Source: an uncultured Akkermansia sp. (GTDB lineage: Bacteria; Verrucomicrobiota; Verrucomicrobiia; Verrucomicrobiales; Akkermansiaceae). Taken from it: DNA of 22,696 nucleotides. Under the pieces are notes generated by a model, which saw nothing but the letters and a program-made list of their open reading frames with translations, made no database searches and was not told the DNA's origin. Each line of letters starts with the position of its first letter. Positions within the stretch are counted from its first letter, which is position 1. Below, in pieces: positions 15,801 through 22,696 of the stretch. Where the stretch lies: positions 1 through 22,696 of the forward strand of contig CAJGCY010000028.1 of the NCBI GenBank assembly GCA_904501955.1, read 5' to 3'. The translations under genes and the position numbers were made by a program.

Positions 15801-18800
15801 ACCAATAACCGCGTGTACATCACGGAGTTGACGCTTGATGGCGCGGGTACCATCATCCGCAAAACGCCGGATGGGCATGGCTTCTTTGCCTATTGTGCGA
15901 ATGTGAGCATCGCTCAGTTGAAGGGCAGCGGTAACCTGACCCTGGATGTGGATACGTGGAACCAGATGTCGCGCTATTATCTCACGGATACCACTGCCTT
16001 CACCGGTAATATCAACGTATTGAACTCCTCCGTCTGGCGAGAGAATGCCGACAGCAACGGTAATGTGGTGCACTTCCATGTGAATGTGCTGGAGCTGGCG
16101 AATCAGCGACTCAATGGCCGGGTGCACCTAGCTGTGCCCAACCGTACCGATTACGCTACGGCCGCTCTCGGCATCAAGGGCAATGTGACCGTGCGCGGTC
16201 TGAGCAGCTTGGACAACGGCCCCGTGTATTTGTTCAGCGGTGAGTATTCGCAGGCGGAGTGTCTGACGGAAAAAGGCTTCTTCTACCACACCACGGCGGA
16301 TGCCTCCGCCTGCTTGGCTATAGATACCGGGGCGAGCTCTTACAGCTTTGCCGGTACGGTGGGTGCCTCGCTGTCCTTGGAGAAGCTCGGGAGCGGTACG
16401 CAGAGCTTTACGGGCGATATGAGCGCCTTTAACGGAGCGATGACGGTGCGGCAGGGTGTGCTGGACATTAAGCGCGCCTTTACCGCCTCTGCCGTGAGCT
16501 TGGCGGAGGGTACACTGCTGCGTGCACGCAGCGGGGCGAGCATTAACGCGCTGACGCTGAGTGGTAACACGCGTTTGGAAGCCTCCGGTGGGCAGCTTAC
16601 GCTCACGCATGCTACGGTGAGCGGCTGCAATGTGCTGGAGGCGCAGTCCATTCAAGGCTCGGAATGGGTGTTCCGCTTGGATGGCTCCTGCCGTAAGGAG
16701 GTGATGCTCAGTATGCTGGGTAGCTCCGCCTCCGGGACGTTCAGCTTGGGTTCCCTCACCCTGCAGTATGATGCTCAGACGCTCAGCAACGGGCTTTACT
16801 ATTTGTTTGCCTATGATGATGAGCTTACGTGGTCGGGTGACATCAACCTGACTAATTCTCCGAGTGATGCATACCGTTGGATAAATGAAACCGTGGGTGG
16901 TGAGAAAATGTACATTTTGGTGTATGAGCACAGCACCGGTGTGGATGCCCCCTTGGATCGTGATTTTACCACGCTGACGTGGACCGGCAGCGGTACGCTG
17001 TGGGCAAGCACCTGCGGGGAGGAGTCCTCCGCTTGGAGTGCAGCCGGTACCACGGTGGATTTGAATTATTACAACGGCGATAGCGTGCTCTTCAATAAAG
17101 CCGGTAAGGTGCGTTTTCGCGGAGCGTTGCGCCCCGCTGCCGTGACCGTGAGCAATAGCTCCGGTACGGTAGAGCTTGTGCCTGAGGATGCTGCATCCTC
17201 ACTGCAAGGGGGGATGAGTCTTGCGAAATCCGGCGCGGGTACACTGTACCTCGGCGGTAACAATGGCTACACGGGTGGCACGGTGCTGCATGCCGGTGTG
17301 CTGCAGGCGGGTTCCGCAACGGCTTTGGGCACCGGTGCCGTAACGGTGAACGGCGGCACGCTGAACCTCGGTGACTACGCGGTGAAGAACTCCATTATTG
17401 CCAAGGGCGGCAGTATATCCGCCACCGGGCACAAGGGCTTGCTTTCCGTACAGGGGGCTGTCACCTTGCTGGGGAACGGTACGGAGGGCGCTATCGAGCT
17501 GTGCTCCGGCTCGGTGCTCAAAACCTCCGCCGGCATGATTCTGGATGCCGGGGATACGCTGACGGCAGCCGGTGGCAGCGTGCAGGGCAACCTCACCCTC
17601 AACGGGGGTGAGTTGGTGCTGGGCGGTGCTGCGTTATCCGTATCGGGAACTTTTGCGGTGAACTCGCTTTCTTCACTGAGCCTGAGCGGGTATGAGCTGG
17701 GTAAGGAGTATACCTTGGTGTATTATGGTGCCTTTGCGGGTGATGTTGATTTGCTCACCTTACCCTCCACCGGTTCGCCCCGCTTGGCATACGAGCTGAC
17801 GGCGGGCACGGGCGCGCTTACCCTGCGTGTGGTGGAGAGTGCCGGCTCCCTTATATGGCTCGGCGGCAAGAAAACCGTATGGGCGGAGGGGCACACCACG
17901 CTGTGGAATGACGGCGCTGCCGGCTCTGCCTTCTTTGCGGGTGATCACGTGACCTTTACCGCCGGCACTATCAGCATCTCCGGGCAGGTACGCCCTGGTT
18001 CCATTGCCGTTGCCAATGACAAAACCGCCTCATTCAAAACATCTTACAATAAGAAAACAGGCCTTTACTCCGGTGAGATTGCGGGCAGTGCCACGCTCAG
18101 CAAATACGGCAAAGGCAAGTTCACCCTTAATGATGGTAACTTGAATTGGTACGGTGATTCGCACCTTTATGCCGGCACACTCACGGCGAAGGGGGTGACA
18201 TCCTTCGGCCGTGGGGATATTTACGTGCATGGCGGCGTGTTGGATTTGGCGAGCAAGGCGGTGACCAATGACATTGAGCTGCAGGGGAGTGCTGTGGTTA
18301 AGGGCGGTAAGAAGTACCTCGGTGCTTTCACCTTGCAGCAGGGCGATTTGCTGAAGGGCTCCTCCCTCAATGTGTATGAGTCAGCCACGCTGTGCTCCGG
18401 TACTGTGAGTGGCTCTCTGTACGGCAACGGCACCACAGTGGTGGCGGGGGAGGTAGCGCTTGCTTCCACCGGCAAAGTGACCACGGCGGGCTTATCCGTG
18501 CAGGGTGAGCTCACTACCTCCACCAAGGGATTGGCCATGAATACCAAAACTTCCGCCATTGAGGTGGAGAAGGGCGCTTACCTGCTGGCTGCAGGTGCCA
18601 TCAAGGCTTATTCCCTGGAGGTGTGGGATGCGGACGTGGAGCTGAGCAGCGCAAAGGCCTCATCCCTGAGCCTGAATGGTGCCCTGAATCTCCATAGCGG
18701 AGCTGCTGCGCTCATTTCCGGCAAGGTGTCCGTCGGTAGCCTGAGCTTGCAGAACGCAAGCCTCACGCTTTACGACCCCTCCACGAAGAATAAGGCGCAA

Positions 18801-20207
18801 TCGCTCACGTCCAAGGGTGCCCTCACACTGGGCAGCGGGGCTGCCATTACCCTGAACGGCAAAATAACGGCCAAGGATTTAACGCTCAACGGCGGCTCCA
18901 TCACGCTCAGCTCCGCTAAATGGCAAACCATTGCCGTTAAGAATCAGCTCACACTCAACGGCAGTGTGGATTTGAACCTGTGCTGCAATCTCAGCGTGGG
19001 TAAGGCTTATAAACTCTTCACCTACAAGTACCATAACCTTGCAACTTACAGCTCTGAGCAATTGCTGAATATGCTGGGCCTGCAAGATGCCGGTTGCACC
19101 CTGAGTGTTTATAATAAGTATGTTACTCTGACGGTGCTGAATCCGTATCTTTGGCAGGATTATATTTCCGATAACTTGGCAGCGCTCTCCGGTGTGCAAG
19201 ATGCTGCTGTAGAGGAGGCGCCGCCTGCTGAATCCCCGGAAGCGGAGGCTGCCGATGAGCCGACGGAGGTGGTGGTAAACCCTGAGGAGCTGCTTTTGCA
19301 GTCTGCCCCCGCAGCGGATGAGCTTGCCTCATTGCCCGCCAAGGTGGCGGACACCCTGGCGCAGAGTACGTGGGGTGTGGTGGGGGCCTCCCGCGCCTTC
19401 GGGGAGACGATTGCGAACCGTGGGCGCCATGCCACGCTGCTCGGTAATGCGGGGCAGGGCGCTGCTTGGGTGTCCGTGATGGGTGGCAGTAGCCGTATTT
19501 CCTCCGCGGAGGGCCACAGCGGCGCGGATTTCACCCTGTCCGGCGCTGCCTTCGGTGCGGAAGCCCGCCTGACGCAGGATTCTACGCTCGGTGTTGCCAT
19601 CGGTAACAGCTGGGGCAAGGTCAGCACTTTCTCCGCCTTCACGGTGGAGCTGGATTCCGTGCACGTGGGTATTTACGGCAATCATCAGCTCTGCAAGAGC
19701 CTGACGCTGAGCTGGATGGCCTCCCACTCCCGCTCGGAGAGCGAGGCCTCCCTCCTCGGCGCACCCTACAGCTGGTCGCAGGATGCCCTGCAGCTGGATG
19801 CCCGCCTCACTTGGGGCAAATCCCTCAGCGAAAAGACCGCTGTGAGCGCTTTTGTGGGCTTGCAGTACCTCGCGACCGACAGCGCGGAGTGCTCCGGCCT
19901 GAAGACCGGCTCCGTGCAGAATCTCCGTGCTGAGCTCGGCGTGGGGGCAAGCCACCGAGCGGGTGAAAACACCTTGCTTTTCGGCGAGTTGAGCTTCATC
20001 GGTGACATGGTGCGCCACAATCCCACCGCCGCCATCGGTGACTACCGCACTCACGGCACCAACCCCGGCCGTGCCGGGCTCAACCTGAGCGTCGGAGCGG
20101 AGCACCGCCTCTCTGAGGATTGGAGCATGCACGCCTCTTACAGCCTTGAGCTCATGGAAAACAGCACGAGCCACAGCCTGAACCTCGGTGCTTCCTATAG
20201 CTTCTGA
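12882..20207 (+). CDS. Giant autotransporter with N-terminal IdeS/Mac-like cysteine protease domain
   Basis: A 2441-residue type V secreted protein. Residues 1-29 are a basic signal peptide ending in AFA-DV. Residues 30-350 resemble IdeS/Mac (peptidase C66). Cys111 lies in GDTCWAQAAMNAVEYW. His267 (GHGFTL) is followed after 17 residues by VTNSDD, with Asn284 and Asp286 at the positions of the two IdeS aspartates. A GGYWADVF segment between them matches GGIFDAVF of IdeS. Residues 390-2100 form a Gly/Ser/Thr-rich beta-helical passenger. Three larger modules begin with a Trp-rich segment near 623, 1365 and 1657. Autotransporter-associated beta-strand repeats are clearest near 1446-1500 (SGAGTLYLGGNNGYTGGT) and 1740-1800. 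An acidic Pro/Ala-rich linker (about 2108-2150) leads to a beta-barrel (about 2195-2441) ending in a C-terminal Phe, as expected for BAM insertion. IdeS homologues cleave immunoglobulins; the substrate here is not known. Confidence 0.9.
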   Translation: MKLRLNRMLRRAVMACMTAVSAVTLQAFADVVYITDGVNKDNVTASERFYDTGKGHYFPWVQYSNYFNDLKAEYNAQGSFRFLGDLYERMPASAPNLQGYFVNLSGDGDTCWAQAAMNAVEYWNSYYGVFYQGSRELLYGYTYDEQYLPMTGGTLSLKQNLALLDTFTNEGDNFGSYVNWYMKGDDRPDYSTVLVKGQGGYWADVFGTASAYTYKTINRYSEMTAAVTSLMGYEKNSNGQYTQTTKGQLLSISMSSSEGSGHSIAGHGFTLNAAGQVSTLWVTNSDDVEYSLFPLYLDPNQSTPWLYEDAACTRLWEYSDEYWYVDYLYSIKTPQVLKTMYEQYSDPERALWWNGYAPGGVLSMDTGSTAELPTAETGWDAYIRDAGELSGYYHSWYGNCKFACFNDDAVRTTVQINGTLNPYSVQFLNADKAYTVNGTGTSSGGINVNFLYQGNGGAVQMNNMRLVATETRLNAGTMTLNSSLLRGWMVGVEADATLKLHNSTLQLTSSTATLTLGGALMLSGNSSVALNGGTMVFQAGSTLSLGLTSASTGSASVSIGGGSLSFNGAVNLVVSGSGLVDSTTYYLLGLTGFNASQLSNISCSSGILGYDGRYLTLTYYASTWRDYSGTWSATRWAGNYESKDGSVARFAGSSGVTNNVSVSGAVAPSSVYIASGHYAFSNAGNAALNTGLLQVAGTASLSMDFMPNASRLEVGGSAALTLKLSGERLTLPTMALSAGGTLTLDKSQSAVLYYTAYDPATLKGSVNVASGVGLTLRGRGDVALDASFHLASGAALYLNPEDSTQNVSYTLSHGVQTNGGFVVIGYNDDTLNSVARVYTPAENAAEYYVWKTGELVLQGEGTFSGKVHENGKLVVDSAADVTFSLSSNAPLFDEGVRLQVLGHATVGSEAAGLNSRLADSVTVQGTLTLGVDCTVGATSSKKVSLDIPSLTLDSGTLEINAFFANPQSWKNLRTNNRVYITELTLDGAGTIIRKTPDGHGFFAYCANVSIAQLKGSGNLTLDVDTWNQMSRYYLTDTTAFTGNINVLNSSVWRENADSNGNVVHFHVNVLELANQRLNGRVHLAVPNRTDYATAALGIKGNVTVRGLSSLDNGPVYLFSGEYSQAECLTEKGFFYHTTADASACLAIDTGASSYSFAGTVGASLSLEKLGSGTQSFTGDMSAFNGAMTVRQGVLDIKRAFTASAVSLAEGTLLRARSGASINALTLSGNTRLEASGGQLTLTHATVSGCNVLEAQSIQGSEWVFRLDGSCRKEVMLSMLGSSASGTFSLGSLTLQYDAQTLSNGLYYLFAYDDELTWSGDINLTNSPSDAYRWINETVGGEKMYILVYEHSTGVDAPLDRDFTTLTWTGSGTLWASTCGEESSAWSAAGTTVDLNYYNGDSVLFNKAGKVRFRGALRPAAVTVSNSSGTVELVPEDAASSLQGGMSLAKSGAGTLYLGGNNGYTGGTVLHAGVLQAGSATALGTGAVTVNGGTLNLGDYAVKNSIIAKGGSISATGHKGLLSVQGAVTLLGNGTEGAIELCSGSVLKTSAGMILDAGDTLTAAGGSVQGNLTLNGGELVLGGAALSVSGTFAVNSLSSLSLSGYELGKEYTLVYYGAFAGDVDLLTLPSTGSPRLAYELTAGTGALTLRVVESAGSLIWLGGKKTVWAEGHTTLWNDGAAGSAFFAGDHVTFTAGTISISGQVRPGSIAVANDKTASFKTSYNKKTGLYSGEIAGSATLSKYGKGKFTLNDGNLNWYGDSHLYAGTLTAKGVTSFGRGDIYVHGGVLDLASKAVTNDIELQGSAVVKGGKKYLGAFTLQQGDLLKGSSLNVYESATLCSGTVSGSLYGNGTTVVAGEVALASTGKVTTAGLSVQGELTTSTKGLAMNTKTSAIEVEKGAYLLAAGAIKAYSLEVWDADVELSSAKASSLSLNGALNLHSGAAALISGKVSVGSLSLQNASLTLYDPSTKNKAQSLTSKGALTLGSGAAITLNGKITAKDLTLNGGSITLSSAKWQTIAVKNQLTLNGSVDLNLCCNLSVGKAYKLFTYKYHNLATYSSEQLLNMLGLQDAGCTLSVYNKYVTLTVLNPYLWQDYISDNLAALSGVQDAAVEEAPPAESPEAEAADEPTEVVVNPEELLLQSAPAADELASLPAKVADTLAQSTWGVVGASRAFGETIANRGRHATLLGNAGQGAAWVSVMGGSSRISSAEGHSGADFTLSGAAFGAEARLTQDSTLGVAIGNSWGKVSTFSAFTVELDSVHVGIYGNHQLCKSLTLSWMASHSRSESEASLLGAPYSWSQDALQLDARLTWGKSLSEKTAVSAFVGLQYLATDSAECSGLKTGSVQNLRAELGVGASHRAGENTLLFGELSFIGDMVRHNPTAAIGDYRTHGTNPGRAGLNLSVGAEHRLSEDWSMHASYSLELMENSTSHSLNLGASYSF

Positions 20208-20219
20208 TGCTGCGTGTAT

Positions 20220-21695
20220 ATGGAGACCTCTGCAATCATACAGGCGAACGCTGCGTTGAAAAAAACGGGGCTGGGTGAGTCATACGTGGTGATGGCCGGC
20301 GTGCTGTACATGGTGCTGCCGGTGATGCTGTGGGTGGCAACGTGGTTTGAGCTTTGGTTGGGCGGCGCCGTGCTGGTCGGTATGCTGGCGGCATTGTGGC
20401 AGGTATTGCGGAAGGTGCGGCAGCATTTCGCGAGTGGTGAGAAGTCCGTACCTTATTCTCAGGTGCTGTGGGCTGTTCTTTTTGCCTTGGTATGTACCCT
20501 GCTGCTGGGCTTGGATGGTAGGGTGCAGCAGTCATGGGATTTTATCGTGCGCAATCCTCTGTATCAGGATTTGATAAGCGAGTCGTGGCCGCTATGTTTC
20601 GCGGAACGGGGCTGTGTGATATATCCGCTGCAATTTTGGCTTGTGCCTGCCGGCGTCAGCGCCTTGTTGCCATCGTGGTGTAGCACCTGTGTTTTGCAGC
20701 TATGGGTGTTTTGCGGTATGTGTTTGCTGACGCTCAATGTTGTTGCCTATTGGGGTAATCTGCGGGCTTGGGTGCTGCTCATCGGTATGCTGATGGTAGC
20801 CCCGCTTACACGGGTGGTGGATATTGTCGGCATGTTCGGCCTTTATCCGTCAGGCGTTTTCATGGTGAACATGGGGGTGCCCTCCGCCCTGACACAATGG
20901 TTTGATACGTATCACTTTTTCATTATCACCTGCCTGTATTTGTCGCTGGTGCAGGGTCGCCGTTTACCCTTGGGGGTGTTGTTGTTTATTTCCGCCTTGC
21001 TGGCCGTTATGCACCCCATGATGGCTGCTATGCTGTTTTTGCCGGTTTGCGCGCGCGTGTGGCAAGATGGCGCTTTGCGCGGGCTGCGGGGCGTGGTGCG
21101 GTCGCTGGCAGCGGTGGAATCCGTCGTGGCGTTCGCTTTGGTGGTTTTGGCTGCGGTGTATTATCTTTCCGGCTCATGTGGGCAATGGTGCCTTGTGTTT
21201 GATGCGCCCTTGGGGCGCGGTCTGAATGCCTCGAGCATCCTGCTGTGCCTGGGCAGCATGGCGTTGCTTATTTTACCCTTGTGGGGAGCTTGGGTATGCT
21301 CTGAGCGGAAGATTTTGCTGCTTTTGATGGCTTATGTGCCCGTGTTAATCCTCGTTTGGGTTGGGTATGAGAACGGTATCAGCGAATGGCGGTATAAGTT
21401 TGTTGTTTTGTATACTTATATGCTGATTTCTTGTTTGTTGCAAGCCGTAGACCGTTCCTTTACTGGTCGCCTGCTGCTGATTTCTCTTTTCGCTGTATCG
21501 ACGGTCAGCGTGGCGGCGGAGTTACACCGCAAAAAAGTGCATCAGGCGGCGCCTGCCGGCTTCCCGGTACGGCAGGAATACATCATGGATGATTATTCTT
21601 CCCTGAGCGAGACCGAGGGCTTGCTGCGCAAACAGTTTTTTGCTCCGTCTTTTGCCCTGCCTTCGATTTTCCGGGATGCCTCTTCTACGCGCTGA
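20220..21695 (+). CDS. Polytopic membrane protein, possible GT-C-type glycosyltransferase
   Basis: About 491 residues with roughly 12-13 hydrophobic segments spread through the whole length and a polar C-terminal tail of about 50 residues. The ATG at 20220 is preferred; an in-frame GTG at 20214 is the alternative, and neither has a Shine-Dalgarno. After the third segment, an exposed loop reads LDGRVQQSWDFIVRNPLYQDLISESWP, resembling the acidic first loop of GT-C-type membrane glycosyltransferases, and is followed by a membrane segment starting YPLQFWLVPAG. That assignment is weak; no family is recognised with certainty. It begins only 12 nt after the autotransporter stop with no hairpin between, so the two are almost surely co-transcribed. 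It could modify, export or anchor the autotransporter, but nothing in the sequence proves this. Confidence 0.75.
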   Translation: METSAIIQANAALKKTGLGESYVVMAGVLYMVLPVMLWVATWFELWLGGAVLVGMLAALWQVLRKVRQHFASGEKSVPYSQVLWAVLFALVCTLLLGLDGRVQQSWDFIVRNPLYQDLISESWPLCFAERGCVIYPLQFWLVPAGVSALLPSWCSTCVLQLWVFCGMCLLTLNVVAYWGNLRAWVLLIGMLMVAPLTRVVDIVGMFGLYPSGVFMVNMGVPSALTQWFDTYHFFIITCLYLSLVQGRRLPLGVLLFISALLAVMHPMMAAMLFLPVCARVWQDGALRGLRGVVRSLAAVESVVAFALVVLAAVYYLSGSCGQWCLVFDAPLGRGLNASSILLCLGSMALLILPLWGAWVCSERKILLLLMAYVPVLILVWVGYENGISEWRYKFVVLYTYMLISCLLQAVDRSFTGRLLLISLFAVSTVSVAAELHRKKVHQAAPAGFPVRQEYIMDDYSSLSETEGLLRKQFFAPSFALPSIFRDASSTR

Positions 21696-21710
21696 GCGTG
21701 ATGTTTTGTC

Positions 21711-21739
21711 TCGACAAAGGGGGCAAAAACGGGTATAAT
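21711..21739 (+). promoter_or_regulatory. Near-consensus sigma70 promoter of the DUF3472 gene
   Basis: TCGACA (21711-21716) and a perfect TATAAT (21734-21739) are separated by 17 nt. The -10 box ends 8 nt before the ATG at 21748, so the transcript should be leaderless or nearly so. A small inverted repeat, TTTGTC-TC-GACAAA (21705-21718), overlaps the -35 box and could be an operator half-site pair. Confidence 0.7.
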
Positions 21740-21747
21740 AGCCACGT

Positions 21748-22696
21748 ATGAAAGCCATAACAAGCATACTGGCCGGAGTGGTTGCCATGGTGGCTGCGGT
21801 AGCCCCGCAGGCTCAGGCAGACCGCAATTCTGACTATTGGGCACCGGAGAATATGGCCGCTCGCCAATGTACGTCCGTTCACTTGGGGTACTTGCCCGGG
21901 CTGCCGGAGCATACGGCCGCTTACCAAGAGATGGTGGTGGAGAGCAGTGCTCCCGGTACCTACTTTGCCGCCAATAACTTTGGCTGCGGTTACATCGGCG
22001 TGCAGGAGTTGTGCGAGAAGACGGAAGATGGCACTCGCTACGTGCGCAAGGCAATTTTCTCCATTTGGGACGCCAAGGACAGCGGTGACAACCCCCACGC
22101 TGCCCCGGAAGAGGAGCGCGCTAAGCTCGTTTGCAAGGGCCGCAATGTGACTACCCGCCGTTTCGGCGGTGAGGGCACGGGCGGTAACTCCATGCGCGTG
22201 TTCGATTGGAAGGAGGGCGATGTGATTCGCACGCTCGTCATTGAGCGCCCGGATGGTGAGGATTTCCGCCAGATTGCCGGCTACATTTGGGACCCCGAGA
22301 CACAGCAGTGGGAGCTGCTGAGCTGCTGGCGCATTCAGGCGCTGAGCCGTGGCTTGGGCGGTGGCTGCGGTTTCGTGGAAGATTTCTGCCGCAACGTCGA
22401 GTCTAAGAAGTATGAGCGTCGCGCCACCTTCGGTCCCGCTTGGCGTTGGGATGGCAAGGCTTGGCATCCTGCCACGGAGTTCCGCTTCACCAAGGACGGC
22501 AACCCGAACATGGAGATTAACTGCCGCCTGAACCCGGAGCTCGGCTACTATTCCCTTGCTACCGGCGGTGACATCAAGCCGGAGGCTGATTTCCCCGTTT
22601 GGGCTGTTAAGAAGCTGCCCACGCAGCCCAAGCCCCAGCAGCCCGGTGAGGACGTGATGAAGCTCATCAACGCTCCCAAGCTGGAGCCGACGGAGA
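21748..22696 (+). CDS. Secreted DUF3472 protein (3' end beyond window)
   Basis: The frame stays open from ATG 21748 to the window edge, giving 316 residues so far. Residues 1-24 are a signal peptide (MKAITSILAGVVAMVAAVAP, ending AQA-DR). The following sequence has the layout of the DUF3472 family: a SVHLGYLPG start, GTYFAANNFGCGYIGVQEL, FSIWDAKDSGDNP, RRFGGEGTGGNS, YIWDPETQQWELL, then GFVEDFCRN with RRATFGPAW. This is a beta-rich domain found in exported proteins of carbohydrate-using bacteria; its biochemical role is not established. A Pro/Gln/Lys-rich linker (TQPKPQQPG) begins near residue 295, so a further domain may follow. It has its own promoter and is probably not part of the autotransporter operon. 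Envelope or extracellular location is inferred. Confidence 0.88.
   Translation, partial: MKAITSILAGVVAMVAAVAPQAQADRNSDYWAPENMAARQCTSVHLGYLPGLPEHTAAYQEMVVESSAPGTYFAANNFGCGYIGVQELCEKTEDGTRYVRKAIFSIWDAKDSGDNPHAAPEEERAKLVCKGRNVTTRRFGGEGTGGNSMRVFDWKEGDVIRTLVIERPDGEDFRQIAGYIWDPETQQWELLSCWRIQALSRGLGGGCGFVEDFCRNVESKKYERRATFGPAWRWDGKAWHPATEFRFTKDGNPNMEINCRLNPELGYYSLATGGDIKPEADFPVWAVKKLPTQPKPQQPGEDVMKLINAPKLEPTE

Overview
The window looks like a chromosomal segment of a Gram-negative, gut-type Verrucomicrobiota bacterium (Akkermansiaceae-like). This is inferred from several signs together. There is a giant type V autotransporter built from autotransporter-associated beta-strand modules. There are secreted DUF3472, discoidin-like and transglutaminase-like proteins of the kind common in the PVC group. 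Most starts lack a Shine-Dalgarno sequence, yet sigma70-like promoters are recognisable. No rRNA, tRNA, CRISPR array or transposase gene was seen.

Region 1 (about 1-6483) is a repeat-rich accessory island. Two exported ankyrin-repeat proteins, about 7 and about 26 repeats long, lie on the minus strand, and a Fic-domain protein with a VbhA-like N-terminal segment lies on the plus strand. Three copies of a large composite palindromic intergenic element (1-183 truncated, 1547-1964, 5031-5514) flank and separate these genes. The 3' ends of the two ankyrin genes, with their downstream flank, are almost identical over about 210 bp, which points to recent duplication or gene conversion.

Region 2 (about 6507-10985, minus strand) is a compact three-gene operon read from a good promoter at 10957-10985. 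It encodes a membrane-anchored transglutaminase-like/discoidin protein of 852 aa, an exported thioredoxin-fold-like protein of 432 aa, and an orphan pentahaem cytochrome c resembling subunit ActA of alternative complex III. All three appear to work in or beyond the cell envelope.

Region 3 (11039-12718) is the housekeeping gene guaA (GMP synthase) with its own promoter and a downstream hairpin.

Region 4 (12732-21695) is the most interesting part. It holds a sigma70-like promoter, then a 26-codon leader ORF with a perfect AGGAGG ribosome-binding site, then a 2441-residue autotransporter. The N-terminal passenger domain of that protein resembles the IdeS/Mac (peptidase C66) family of IgG-cleaving cysteine proteases: Cys111 in a CWAQAAMNAVEYW context, His267, and an Asn284/Asp286 pair. 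A polytopic membrane protein of unknown function (possibly a GT-C-type glycosyltransferase) starts 6-12 nt after the autotransporter stop and is probably co-transcribed with it.

Region 5 (21711 to the end) is the beginning of a secreted DUF3472 protein, apparently transcribed almost without a leader, cut off by the window edge. Family assignments were made by reading motifs, without database searches.
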